A stretch of DNA of 64,000 nt from Xylaria sp. FL1777 (GCA_022578965.1 MU400729.1:1-64000), one strand, 5' to 3'. Shown: positions 49,443 to 63,000, counted from the stretch's first letter. The notes: generated by a model from the sequence alone, not told the origin. Program-made: numbers and translations.

Positions 49443-49963
49443 TATTATAAAATTAGCATAGAAATAGCCTTTAAAGCGGCTTAATGCTTTTACACACATT
49501 TTATATCTCTTTTTTTGCTAGCTAAAGCTAAAATTACATAATAACTTACCTAGCTTACTAAGCTTACAATAATTTAAAGCTTACTAAGCTTACAATAATT
49601 TAAAGCTTACTAAGCTTATAATAATTTAAAGCTTATTAAGCTTATAGTAATTTAATGCTTATTAAACTTGCAGTAATTTAAAAGAAGTTACTACTTTTTT
49701 TACTTTTTTTTTGTTTATATAATTATATACTTTTTATATTTAATTATTTACTTAATTTTAGTTCTTTAGCTATTAATTTCTTTATAACCGCTAAGCACTA
49801 ATACACTTATTACTTTTAATCCTTTAAGACCTTTATTAATACACAGTAGTAAAAGTACCCTAAAAACCTCCTTAACGAACTACTGTTAAGGATCCTATTA
49901 TTACCTGCAAATCAAAACTCCAAAAGCAAACCCATTATATGAATGTATAATAGGTCCGTTATA
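49443..49963 (+). repeat. Element A 3' LTR, about 520 bp
   Basis: Starts TATTATAAAATTAGC, the mutated form of the element B start TGTTACAAAATTAGC, and ends near CCGTTATA. Its right third is the least mutated part of the block, with intact words such as GGATCC. It contains the 26-bp tandem array annotated separately. Confidence 0.8.
49552..49681. repeat. 26-bp minisatellite inside LTR, 5 units
   Basis: Five head-to-tail units of AGCTTACTAAGCTTACAATA plus ATTTAA, with increasing transition differences to the right. The element B LTR has four units, which accounts for nearly all of the length difference between the two LTRs. Confidence 0.85.
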
Positions 49964-50129
49964 TAAATACGCAAAATAGTTAATATATTAAAAAACCTTA
50001 AAATTTAATAGCGTTTTTAAAAAGCTAGTATTTAAATAAAATTCGAAAAAAATAATACAAGTTATAATATTGCTAACATTTTTACATTTTAAAACAAGCT
50101 TTTTACTTTATTTAAATAACTAGCCTTTA

Positions 50130-50420
50130 TTAAATTTAATTTTAAAGCATTTAAGGCCTTTAGTAAAAAGCTCTGCTAAGTTAAAAATGTTTGTAATACG
50201 CAATAAATTAAAAGGTTACTTTGTTTTTTTTAGTTTTAAATTTAAAACGCATTTTTATGTTTTGCTGCTTTTTTTCTAGGTATTTTTACAAATTAGCAAA
50301 CTAAGCATAAATTTTATAACGCAACTAAAGCTAACATGCTGTTTTTTTATATTGCTAAAGCATATATAATTATAGCTTTATTATTAGGTATATATGCATT
50401 TTTAACAAGCAATTTTCTAT
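50130..50420 (-). pseudogene. Copia-type RNase H C-terminus, broken
   Basis: Read leftward on the minus strand: PNNKAIIIYALAI, then NIKMRFKFKTKKNKVTF, then, after a frame change, FNLAELFTKGLKCF. These fit, in order, the DNxxAI, KHIDxRxHFxRE and LADxxTKxL landmarks at the end of Ty1/copia polyproteins. Further upstream RT motifs could not be found, so the assignment is tentative. Confidence 0.45.
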
Positions 50421-53400
50421 AGTAATCTATTAGCATTTATTTTTATAGCAATAAAACATAAACTTAAGTAATTAATACTTTTGCTTAATTTAAAATATAT
50501 ATTAGCTATAAGTTTGTTTTAAAATAGCTAAATAAAATAGCTAAACAAAGTTATATATATAGCAGCTAGTTAATTAATATTTTAGTACTTAAATTAATAA
50601 ATATATAGCTTAACTTAAAGCGTATTACTTATAATTTAAGTGTTATATTTATATATAATAATTTTAACTTTAAAAACAGTATTTAAAATCTTAACATAAG
50701 TTATAAAAATATTATACAAAATTTAACTAATTATTTTATAGTTATTAGTTTAAACGTGCTTAGCTTATTTATATAGTTATAATAGCATGCTACTATTTTT
50801 TTTAAAAGAAAATAGCTTTTTTTTTATTTAACGCTAATTTTAGCTTGTATAAATAAAGCAACTAATTATTTATTAGTTTATGCTGTTTGTTTTTTATTTA
50901 AATTATTATATTTAAAAAGGTTTGCTTTATTTTTAAACATTATATAACTGTAAAATAACGTTAATTATATTTTATAAACCTTTGCTATTTATAAAAACAA
51001 ACAAGAAATATCCGGAATATATTAAATTTATAATACTTTATTTCGCACTATTTTAAATTATTAAAACTATAATAAATAACTTGCAATAATTTATAAAAAT
51101 TAAAAAACTACATTTTTTATTTAAGCTATAATAGCTGCTTAAATAAAAGCAGGCAATATATATAACTATAAATAATAAATGCTTTTTATATTAGCTTTTT
51201 TTTATATTGCGCTAAATTTTATTTAACTAATTTTTTGAACTTTTTAAGATCTTTTTATAAAATATAACGTATAATTCTTTAGCTGCAAGCAGTATATTAA
51301 GAAAAATAAGGTTTAATATTATTAAGCCTTGTTATTACTACGTAATAAGTTTTATGCTTATATTTTAGCGTTCTTAATTTATAATTTAGTTAAATCTAAT
51401 ATATTATTCTTTAATAAAGTTTAATTAAACTATATTTAAATAGCATTAAAAAGCATAGATTCTATATTACTTAGGCAAAAAATTGCAGCTTTATAGTTTT
51501 AATAGTTAAAATATGCAAGTTAAACAAAAAAATATACTTAAAATAAAAGCAAATTAATTAACATTAAGTTTTAAAGCTATTATTAATATATAAGTATTAT
51601 AAAATATTTACTTATAATAATTATAGTAGTTTAGCTTAGCAACTATAAAGTGCTATGTTAAATTATTTCTTATTTTTTTATTTTTTTTTATAAAGAAAAA
51701 TCTAATAACTATAAACCAAAAATGTTATATTTTGCTTAGTTACTTTATTTTAATGTTATAAAACTAGAACTTGCAACAAAAATACTACAGTTAAGCTTTA
51801 TTTAATATACTATAGCTAAAAGCAAGTAAAAAACTATTAATTTAGCTTTAAAGCATATTAATAGTGCTTTTATAATTAATATAAAAAATAACAAGAACTC
51901 TACGTAGGATGTTTTTATTATATTTAATTAATTAGCTATTATAAGCTTTTATATTGCTTTAATTTGTAGTAGTATAAAATAGTTCTTTTAAATATATTAA
52001 AATAAGCAGCATACTTTTCTTTTTATTAACCGAAATATTATTAAATATGCTTGCAAAATATATATTAATAGTAATACTAAAAGACGTATTAATAGCTATA
52101 CTACGTTATATAATTCCTTTAATACGCTAAATTTATTAATAGAAAAAAAGCAACAATTTGCTAATACTAAAATTAATAAGTTTAATACTAAGGTTATTTA
52201 ATTAACTAAAGTTTTAATATAGCAAAACATATTAAGTTTAGCTAATAAAAATAAGCTATTTATTAAAAATAATAAAAAACAGCAGTTATATACCTTTAAT
52301 TATAAAAAAGCAAAAAAAAAAAAAAAAGAAACTAAAGAACTATAGCTAAATATAAATTAGCACGAAATATTATATATGTTTTATTTCTTTTGCTTTTTGT
52401 TTGGCCTTTTAAAACTACTATTTGCTAGCAATTCTTTATTATGCTTTAGTAATTTAAATTATATTAATAAATTTATAGCTAACAATGCATTTATATATAT
52501 AAAAAAAGCATTTAAAAGTAATATAACTATAGTTAGTTTTACTAAAAACAATAAAACAAAAGTTATAGCTACTACTAAGCATAAAGCTAATTAGCTTAAC
52601 TGTATACTAAGCGTTTAATAAATATTTAACTGCTGCTTTATTTATATTTTTAGTGTTAATTTTAAGGTTAAACAAAGTATATTTTTAGTAGCATTTCTAA
52701 TTTGTGCTTTGTTTATAAAATGCTTAGCATGCTTATTAAAAGCATGCTAATATATTATAAAAAGCTTAGCATATAAAACATAGCTATATTTTTTTTATTT
52801 ATTTTATTCGAATATTTCTATAGCATTATAAACTAAAGAAAATATAGTATTTATATTAATTACCTCATTAAATATAGCAGCAATACACTACTAAACTTTT
52901 TTTAGCATAAAATATTCTGCTATGCTATTAATAATAAAGTTTAAGTGTTAATATAAATCTATAAAGTGTTTTGCGTAGAATTTTTAAAGCTTTTGCTATA
53001 AAAACTAAAAAATAGTTTCTTTTTAAAGCGCAAACTACTAGCGTATTTTTAGCAGCAACTTTAGTAGTTAGCTAAGGTTATAATAACATAAGTTATAGCA
53101 CACTTTTTATTATATATTTTTTTGCTTTTTAAAATCTTTATTATTTAGTTGCTATAAAAACTATAAAGCATATTTTTTAAAGCATTTTATATTTATAAAC
53201 TTATATATGCTTAGCTAAACAGCTTATAGTTTATTTTTAAACTTTAGTTTAGCTTTAGTTTACTTAGCAAGCTTAACTAGCTTAAACTATTTTAGTTTAA
53301 AGTTAACTATTAAACTATTTTTATTTTTAAGCTTATTAATTATAATTAATTAATAATTTAATAACATAAACTATATATAGCTAAACGTTAAGCTTTTTAA

Positions 53401-55089
53401 TATACTATTGCTTATGTTTGTTATAAAGCATAAATTACTTTAATTGTTTTTTAGTAGCTTTTTTTTACGCTTTAGTTTAAAAGGCTTAACTTTTTACGCT
53501 TTTAATAAATTAAAATACTAATAAGAAGCAAAAAAAAATGCTGTTTTTTATGTTATATTATTTTAAACAGCTTAGCTAAACCTTTATAACAAGTTTAAAA
53601 GGTTTTTAGAAGCAACAAAGCTAAACTAAACAACACGCATTATGTTATAAATATTTATTCCTATTTTAAAAGCTATAGTAGTAAGCATAATTTAACAAAA
53701 AAAGTCTAGCTTTATAAACTTATTATATAACTGCTATTAATTATTAAAACATATATTTATATTATATTTTTAAACAAAACGCTTTACTTTAGTTAAAGTA
53801 AACTTTAACTTTTAAAGCTATATTATTAAAAAATAACGTATAGTAATAAGCTTTTTTTTGCTATTTATAAAAACAATAGTTTTAAAAATTAAGTATGCTA
53901 TATTGCATTATGTTCTACTAATTAAAAAACTTAATTGCTAGTAATTTTTTACAATAGTACTTTTTTTTATAAAATAAACAACAAAAGATATATTAAGCTA
54001 ATTAACCGAAGCATAAACAAATTATAGTTTTTTTAAATAAATACCTTGCTATTAAAATCTAGCTTTAAGCAATATAAACTTTTAAACGTTTAAGCTTAAT
54101 GTAGTAGTATAGTTAAACCATAATATATTTTGTAAAACTAACGCTTTTATATAATATATATTAAAGTATGCAATCTAGAAATCTTTTTATTAATAAACTA
54201 TATAAAGCTTATTAATAATTATAAACGTAATCTTTTAGTTAAACAAAAAGTTATAAAGCAAGTTAATAAAATGTTTTTAAGTAGCTTATTTAAGCTTAAA
54301 AATAACATATATAAAACATTCTAAAGCTAACTTAGCTTATATAGCATTATTTTATTAAACAATAAAAATATATTTTTATAACTATTTATATAATATTAAT
54401 TAACTTTTGTTATATTATTTATTATTAATAATAAACAAATATTAAAAATTTAAGCAATTAAGTTAAACTAATTATGTTTTAATTGTTTTAATAAATATAA
54501 CTATAAAGTTATTATGCTTTATATAATAACTAAAATAGTTTATAACACAATGTTTTTCTTATAACTAGTTTAAGCTATTAGTATAATATTACTATAACAA
54601 AATATTATACATTAAATTAACTTAATTTGCTTAGTTTTAAGCTTAAGTTTATATAATTTGTTAAATTAACAATAATTTAAAATAGCATTAGTAATAGCTT
54701 ATATAAAGTTATATTTTAACATGTACTATTAGTTATATTTTAATTGCAGTAAAATATGCTGCATAAAATACCAAATATAGTTATTAAATAAATGCTTTAA
54801 TATTGCATTATTAGCTAATTTATTTAGTTTGTTAAGCTTTTTAATAAATTTTAAAAGTTTTAAAGCTGTTAGTTTTTCTAAAAAGTAATTATTAACTAAG
54901 CTAAAGCTAGAATTGTTAAAAGTTTGCGGTTTTATAGTAAAGTAAAAAAATAACACTAGTTAATAAATTAACAAATAAAGCTTAACTTTTAACCGTTTAA
55001 GCTTAAAATACTATAACATAATAAAGTATTTTAATTATAAAGTTAGCGCTAAGTATAAGTATTACTATAAAAAGCTTTAAGCGATATTA

Positions 55090-55310
55090 TAATTGTTATT
55101 TTTGGGTTTTATTAGCAAATAGTCTATAGGTATAAGTAATATGTATACATATGCAAAGTAAACTTTAGCTTGAAAATTAACAAGGGTGCTTTAAACTAAA
55201 ATATATAGAACGTAGGCTTTAGACCTATAAATATATTTGCATAAGCCCTTAAAAAGGGTGGGTTATAGCTTGCAGCAAGCGTAGCCCGCTGTTTTATGTT
55301 TTTAGTTTAA
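55090..55310. other. Less-mutated island within the AT block
   Basis: Contains GGGTTT, GGGTGGGTT, GCTTGCAGCAAGC and GTAGCCCGC, unlike the surrounding hundreds of bases. No protein frame and no RNA fold I recognise. GCTTGCAGCAAGC is a near-perfect palindrome. Confidence 0.55.
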
Positions 55311-55889
55311 GGCACTTAAAATAATGCTAACTATTATTTAAAAAAAATTTACATTAGCTTTATAATTAGTTTATAAAGTTATAAAAAACGGTTAATAGCT
55401 TTTTATAAACTTAGTTTGTTTATATAAATGCATATATTAGTAAAAAAACAAATAAAAATAATTATTATTAAATTTAAATAGCTATAACTTTTTTTTTTTA
55501 TATTTATTGCTTTAATATTTACTAGTAAAATTATTTATATTAAGTTTAATTAAAGCTGTTTTATTTATAATAATATTACTTAAACAAATTTTTTTTATGC
55601 TAGCTTTACTATTTAAAATAAGTATTTTATTAGCTAACTATAATTTATTATTTTTAGTTTTAAAAACTATTTTTAACTTATTTATTTTAAATAACTTATT
55701 TTTTATAACTAATATGCTTTTTAATTATGTTAATTTATTTTTAAAAAATAATAAATTTAGTTTTGCTAAAAACTATATATATTTATTTAAAAAATTACTA
55801 ATTTAATTTTTTATTAAGTATAACTAATTTAAACAAGTTAAAAAAAGCAAAAGTAAAAAACTTTAGTGGCAAAAGTTTTAAAAAACTAG

Positions 55890-57038
55890 TGTTACAAAAT
55901 TAGCACTAAGGTGACCTTTAAAGCAGCTTAATACGTTTACACATACTTTGCACTTTTTTTTTTGTTAGCTAAAGCTAAAGTTATATAATAACTCACCTAG
56001 CTTACTAAGCTTACAGTAATTTAAGGCTTACTAAGCTTATAGTAATTTAAAGCTTACTAAGCTAATAATAATTTAGTGCTTATTAAACTTGCAGTAATTT
56101 AAAAAAAATTACTATTTTTCTTACTTTTTTTTTGTTTATATAATTATATACTTTTTATATTTAGTTATTTATTTAGTTTTAGTTTTTTAGCTATTAATTT
56201 TTTATAACTGCTAAGCATTAATATATTTATTACTTTTAATTTTTTAAGATCTTTATTAATGCATAGTAATAAAAGTACTTTAAAAACTTCTTTAATAAAT
56301 TACTATTAAAGATTTTATTATTACTTATAAATTAAAACCCTAAAAGTAAACCTATTATATTAATATATAACAGGTTTATTATACTTTAATAGCTTTTTAA
56401 TTAATAAAACTTAATATATAAAAATAAATATTAATATAAAAAGTTAAATAACAAATAATTTATAAAATAAACTTTTAAAAATATACTAAAAAAATATTCA
56501 AAAAACAAAAATGCTAAATAGTATTACGTAAGTAAACTTTACTTAATAATTAATAAAACTAGATTTAAGTTATGCTATTAAAAACAAGAAATTAAGAATT
56601 AAGTTTAAAAATCTTAAAGATTTTTAAAACTAGCAACGTATTAAAATAACAAACTTTAGCACTTTTATTAGCTACTTTTATTAAAAAAAAAGCAGTAGTA
56701 AAAAAAAAAAAGTTAAGCAGTAGCAATAAAAAAAAACTAATGTTAATATTAGTGCTATAAAGCAAACTAGTTGTTTTAACTTAAAAAATAGCTTAAACAT
56801 TAAACGTTATAACTTTTAAACTAGCATAAATATTAATTATAATAATTAAAGCAGCAATAATACTTACTATTATAATAATAAATTAACGCTTTAAATAAGT
56901 AATTATACTATAACTAACATTAATACTACTATTAGTAAACTTAATGTTTACTTTTATTATTACTATACTTAAAGTAATAACTTAAAATAAAAAATTTAAC
57001 TTTTTATTATTATTATTGCTTTTATTATTAAGATTATT
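55890..57038 (+). mobile_element. Ty3/gypsy element B, 5' part only
   Basis: The 5' LTR (55,890-56,383, about 494 bp) begins TGTTACAAAATTAGC. The following internal sequence matches 42,731-43,386 of element A almost base for base apart from C/T and G/A changes. Similarity stops at 57,038, where the minus-strand copia element begins. The remaining B body is not in the window. Confidence 0.82.
55999..56102. repeat. 26-bp minisatellite inside LTR, 4 units
   Basis: Same unit as 49,552-49,681 but four copies. The third unit has an AAGCTAATAATAA variant. Confidence 0.8.
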
Positions 57039-60000
57039 TGTTAAATAAGCTTTATACGATTATACGTTTAATATATATGTGCTAAAACAAAGTATAATAA
57101 TCTTTGTATTATAAGCTGTTTATATTCTGTATGTTTAAAAGAAAAAAAAGTTCGTACAAAGCAAAGGTTCTTTTTTATGTATAAGAACTTTACTAGCGTA
57201 TAAGCTAAGCTAATACTAAAATTACCTTAGTTTATGCAATAGCTTTTGCATAAAATAGTCTTTGTGCAAAACTTATTGTACGTACTATACATAGAAGTTA
57301 TAACTAATAACTAGTTATTTTAACATTAGCTATTTTTTTTTTAGTTGTAATTCCTTTTGTATAATGCTATTTAAAAGAAATAAAAAAAAATGGTCTTATA
57401 GAAAATTAAACATTTAGTACTTTAGTTTTTACAAAAAAAGGGTTACTTATATGTTTGCTTTTTTTAAACTTTATAGTTGTATAAAGCCTAAGTTTAAAAA
57501 TAGTTGCTTTTTAAGTAAAGCACTTAAACTTTTGTACGGTTTAATTATTGCTAGCATAATTAAGGTCTTTTGTTTTTATTGTTGTATAGTTAACTAATGT
57601 TAGCTAATAATATAAAATAAAATATTAGCAGTAAGCAATTTACACTAAAGTTAATTAAAGGTTTCTTTTTTGTATAGCAGTAAGTTTAATAATATACCGA
57701 AATATAAAAGCTAGGCTTTGTTTATAAAAAAAGCCTGAATTTTGCAGTGCCTTTTGTTGCTTTTACATCTTTAAACCTTTTACTTTATACAGCTGCTTAT
57801 TTTACTATTAGCTGCTTTATATGTATATATATATATTTATAACAGCTTTACACTTAGTTATCTTTATATATACACTTATATATACATATATATATACTTA
57901 TATAATAGCTATTTTACTATAGTATAACATTAATAATTGCTAGCTTTGCATTATAAGCTAAAACAGTAGTTATAACGTTATATAACTATTAACTAGTAAT
58001 TTTAGCAATTAATTATTTTTTTAGTTATTATATATAAATATATATATTTGTTTTTTTTTTGTACGGCTTATTGTTTAAATAGTTTATTAATAATTGTTTG
58101 TTATATAAAAAGTAATAAGTTTTAAGTTGCATTAATGCTTTTAGTTAATATTAAAGTTTAAATTTTATATAGTGCTTTAATTGCTTTTACTATAGCTTAA
58201 ATAATTCGTTATAAAAGCTACTTTTATATAGTACTTATTTAGTTATGCAGTACTATAGTTGTTTTATGCAGCTAAAATGCTTATATAAACTACAAAAGTT
58301 TTTTATTTTAGAGTTATTAATAAATAATAAAATTTTAAAGTAATATATATGCTATATACGTTTAATAATTGCATAATGCTTATTATAATTATTATACTTA
58401 AATAAATAAAAAAAGATTAAATGTTGCATAATAGTTTAATAAAAAAAATAAAAAAAAATATTAAGCACTTATATATAGCTTAAAAAATAGTTATACAAAA
58501 AAAAATATAAAATTTGCAATGTTTTATAGTTTTTAGTGTTTTTTTTAAAATTAAATATATTTGCTTGTTGCTTTTTTATTTATTATATAATTATTATAAT
58601 AATCTCTGTACAAAAGTATTTTTTTAATTTTCTTTTTTTAATTTGTTTGTATAAAAGTTATTTTTACTTTTTTTTTATAAATGCTTTTATTTGTATAGTT
58701 AGCCGGTTTATAAATACTAAGGTTTTTAGCGCTTAGTTTAATGTTTTTTTTATAAACGCGTTAACTAAATTATTTTTACTATTAATTTATTATACTTTAA
58801 AGATTTTTTTCCTTTTGTATAACTTTTTAAGTAATATAATATTAATTATAAAGTGTTTTTTTTAAATAATTTTTAGCTTTATTAAACAGTTATATAACAA
58901 TTTTAAGTTTAAACATAATATAGCAAAAATTAAAAGTATTTTTAGTATAGCTATAATTTTTTAAAGCGTTATACAAAAAGCTATAGCATTATTAAAGCTA
59001 TTTATTATGCTATATAATTTGCTAGCTAATATACTTTGTATTACTTGCTTATATTTGCTAAGGTTTTAATATATAATGTTTTTTTTAATTTTAAAAGCTA
59101 AGTTTTTTTTTATACGGTGCTTTATTATAAATATAATAATAAATTTAAGTTATAAAGTTATATTAATGTTATTTATAAATAAACTGTTTATAAAAATAAA
59201 CAGTTTTATATAGCTTAAATCTAGAAATATAAACGTTAATCTGCAGTTATAATTATTTATTTGCTATTTAACCTTACGGTTTAAATTTTTAATATTTATT
59301 AGTGCTAAGTTAATTACTTAAGCAGCAGCTATAAAATTATATATAGCTTTTAATTAGCAAATGTTATTTATATAAGCGCTATATATACGTTAAAAAACAT
59401 ATTATTATATAATATCTTTTATATAAAAATTAATTAAAGCTAATTAATTTGCTTAGCTTTTTTACGTAAATATTATATTTTTTTTGTATAAAAAAATAAC
59501 TTAACTACTGTTAAATTCAATAAAGTGATTTTATTATAAAGTTTTTTTTAGCTTTGCATAAAACTTTGCTTTATATAACTTACGTTTTTCTTTTGCTAAA
59601 AATTTAAGTGTAGCAAAACTAAACATATTGTTTGTTTGCAAATTTATAATGCTAAATTTGTACAAAAGTCCTAATATAAACAATAAACATAAGTTATACG
59701 TAAAAACTACTATACTAAGTTTTTTATAATAATATTAGTAATAAGTTTTAAACTAATATAGCTTTAATTTAGCTAAGCTATATAATAATTATATAATTTA
59801 TATAATAGTTTTTTTAAAATACTATAAAACAAGTTTAAAAAGTAATTATATAGAAATCTTTTATATAAGCTTATTTTTTAATTATATGTATGCTTATATA
59901 ATATTTTAAAGTTTGCTTAAAGCATTAAAGTTTTAAATTAGCAAAAAGCTTAAAGCTAGCAATAATTATTAGCTTATTTACTAAATTATTAGCAATTAAA

Positions 60001-63000
60001 TTAATATAGTTTCTTTTTTTATATTGTTATAGCTTTATATAATTAATTTAAACTTTTTATATAGCTTAGTTATTTTTTTTTTAATTTTTTGTACAAAGTA
60101 AAACTTAAAAATTTAAGTATTATTATATTTGTTTAAATTATATTTTACGAACTAAAAAATACCTTATATAACAAAGTTATTAATTTTTATAGCGTTTAAT
60201 TCTTTAAACGAAACGCTAAAAATACTAATAATGCTATTTTTATATAACTTTATTGCTAAAGCATAGTTTTGTTTTTTTTTTAAAGTTAAAAACAAGTTGC
60301 TAATGTTTTATATAAATGCTATAAAAAAGTTTTTAGCTTTTTTAGGTTTTTTATGTTTTTTTTATATAGCTAGTTTTATAGCTAGTTTTATAATAGTTAT
60401 ATTTTTCTTTTTATTATTTACTAAAGTATATTTAGTTATATAATAATATAGCTTAACTTATATTTATTTAAAGCAAATTAAGCTGTTTATAAAATTAATA
60501 ATTATGTTAAGTTTTTTAATTAATTATATTTTATATAATTTTTTTTAGTTTTGCTTTTTATATTATATAAAGATTTTATTACGTAAAAGTAAAAATAATA
60601 CTTTGTATAAAGTTAGCTTATTATGTTTATAAATTATATAGCTAATTTTAACTTTTGCTTGTTTTTTATAAAACATTTTTATAGCTTTTTTAACTGCTTT
60701 AGCTTTTTATATAATATTTAGCAAAAAAAAAAAGTCTTAATTAACTTTTAAATATGCCTTAAATATAAAAAGCATTAAAACTAAGCTATTAAGCTTTGCA
60801 ATATTATTTAAAGCTTTAATTACTATTTATAAAATTAACTTATTTTTTGTATAATAACTTAGTTTAGCTTTTAATTTATTATATATATAACAAAAAGATT
60901 TATATGCTTTTTTTATTTTGCTAATAACTTAATAAGCTTTAATAAGCATTTTTTAGTACTTTATACTTATAATTTTAGCTTAGTTTTAAAATTCTTTAAA
61001 TAAAAAGTTTATGCTAAAATTATATATAATATAGTTTAAAAGTCTTTAGTATATATTAATTTAGTACTTATATAAAGCTTTTTAAGCGTTTTATGCAAAC
61101 ATAAATTTTAAAAATATAGCTGCTTAAAACAATATAGCTACATTAATTATATATAAAACTTGCTTGTTGTTTATTTATATAACATTAATTATAACTTTAT
61201 AATTAAAGTTGCAGTTATTTTTAATTATAAATTTAAAATAACAAAATGCTTAATTATATAACTAGTAATAATAGCAGAACTTTTAGATTTTTTTTAAAGC
61301 AAAGCAATTAATATTATAGCTTGCATAACTAAGCATATTATATAGTTTTTTTATATAAAAGTATTTAAAGCGTTTATAAAGCTTTTAAAGTTTTGTTTTT
61401 ATAAAGTATAAACTTGCTTTATATAAGCTAATATTAAAAAATAAGTATTTTTATTTTTATATAACAAAAATAGTTTTTTTGTTTTGTTATATAATAACGT
61501 TTTTTGTATTATTAAAGTATGCTTTTAAGCAGTTAGCATTCTTTAATAAAAATAAAAAAAAGGTAAAAATATTTAAAATATAGTATATAATTATACTAAA
61601 AGCGTTTTTTATTTATATAATACTTATAATATTTATAATATTATTTTTGCTAAAACAAATATAAGCATTACTTAAAGTTTAACTAACTTTTATACAGAAA
61701 TATATTTAAAAGTATGCTTTTAATTAAGCTTTTTTTACTATTAAATAATTAAAAACGCTAGTATTTTATAGTTTACTTTAATAATCCGTATAATAATAAT
61801 TGCTTAATATAAATTAATTGTATAGTACTATTATTTTATAGTTTTAAATATTTTCTTTTGTTATATAATAAAAAAATGTACTATTTACTAAATATTAAGT
61901 AGTTTAATTACTAAATTCTTTATTAATATTTTTAGTACTATTGTTTAACTTTAAATATTTTTTACATTTTGTTATATATAAAAAGAATTCTTTTAGAGTA
62001 AGTTTTTAGCTATAAATCATTTTGTATAAATTAAAGAATACGTTTTTTATACAAGCTTTTTTTTAAAAAGTGTAGTATATTAACTAGTAGCTTTTTTTTT
62101 AGCAAACAAAGCATTTTTTATTTATATAAAAGTTTTAGTTTTTTTAGTTATAGCTTTAAAAGTAGTTTAGCTATTTAATTAGTTAATTTAATAACTTTAG
62201 TATAAATTTAAGTTATTAGTTTTTTATATAGCTATAGTTATATTTTTAGTTTATAAAATATAACTTATTATTTTTTTATATAAAGGTTTTTGTTATATTA
62301 TTTAATGTTATATATAAATATGCTTATAAATTAGCAAAAAATTTTTTGTATATAAGTTTTTAAAAAATTAATGCTATAGCTAACTTTAATATATTTTAAT
62401 ATGCTTATATAACGTTTATACTTAGTTAAATTTTGCTTTAATAGCTAATATTAAGCGTTTGCTATACTTTTTTAAGCTTATTAAGCATTAATTTAAATAT
62501 TTTATATAAAACTAAGTTTAAGTTTTTTTTTTTTATTTATATAAAAAAAACTATTGTTTAGTTAGCTTAATATTAGCTATAGTTTATATTAATATTAAAG
62601 TAAGTATTTATTATATAATATATTTTATTTTATGTTTTGTTTAAACTAATATAATTAATAAAAAAGTTTTTTGTATAACTTTTTAAAATATATAAAAATA
62701 TAGCATAATATTAATTTTCTGTAATTTTAATTTATTAGTAAGCAGCAATAAATAAACAAGCTTTATTATATAATAAGTTATATAGCTTGCTTATATAGTT
62801 TTAGCTTAAGTTTTAGTTTTTTTAAAAAGTAATATATTTATTAAAAAATATAAATTTGTTTTATATAAACTTTAGTAAAAATAAGTTAAAAAACGTGCTT
62901 TTAATAACTAAATTTAGTGTTATATAAACATATGTTTTTTGCTTTAATGTTTGCAGTAAATAATGCTAAACAAAATATTTATATATTAGTTAAAAAATCA

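Larger units (their letters stand above)
35480..49963 (+). mobile_element. Ty3/gypsy element A, interrupted by a nested chromovirus
   Basis: Parts: the left portion of the 5' LTR (about 35,480-35,659), the nested insertion (35,660-42,621), the rest of the 5' LTR (42,622-42,730), the internal region (42,731-49,442) and the 3' LTR (49,443-49,963). The two halves of the 5' LTR join at GTAC exactly as the uninterrupted 3' LTR and the element B LTR do. The 5' LTR seems to lack its first about 240 bp. Gypsy reverse transcriptase, RNase H, integrase and a C-terminal chromodomain-like segment can be followed in order on the plus strand, full of stops. Order RT-RNase H-integrase identifies Ty3/gypsy rather than copia. 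Confidence 0.85.
49964..55889. other. Degraded AT-rich interval between gypsy copies A and B
   Basis: About 5.9 kb of mutated sequence not shared with A or B. A copia-type RNase H end is readable on the minus strand near 50.1-50.4 kb. Minus-strand 54,729-54,956 is an uninterrupted 75-codon frame, possibly a gag piece of the same element. On the plus strand 51,660-52,594 reads as a Lys-rich protein-like tail of unknown family. Most of the interval stays unassigned. Confidence 0.55.

Noticed and set aside
58536..58736. 66-codon plus-strand frame in the AT block
   Set aside because: Phe/Ile/Tyr-rich as expected from AT-rich DNA, and it lies opposite the copia RNase H region.
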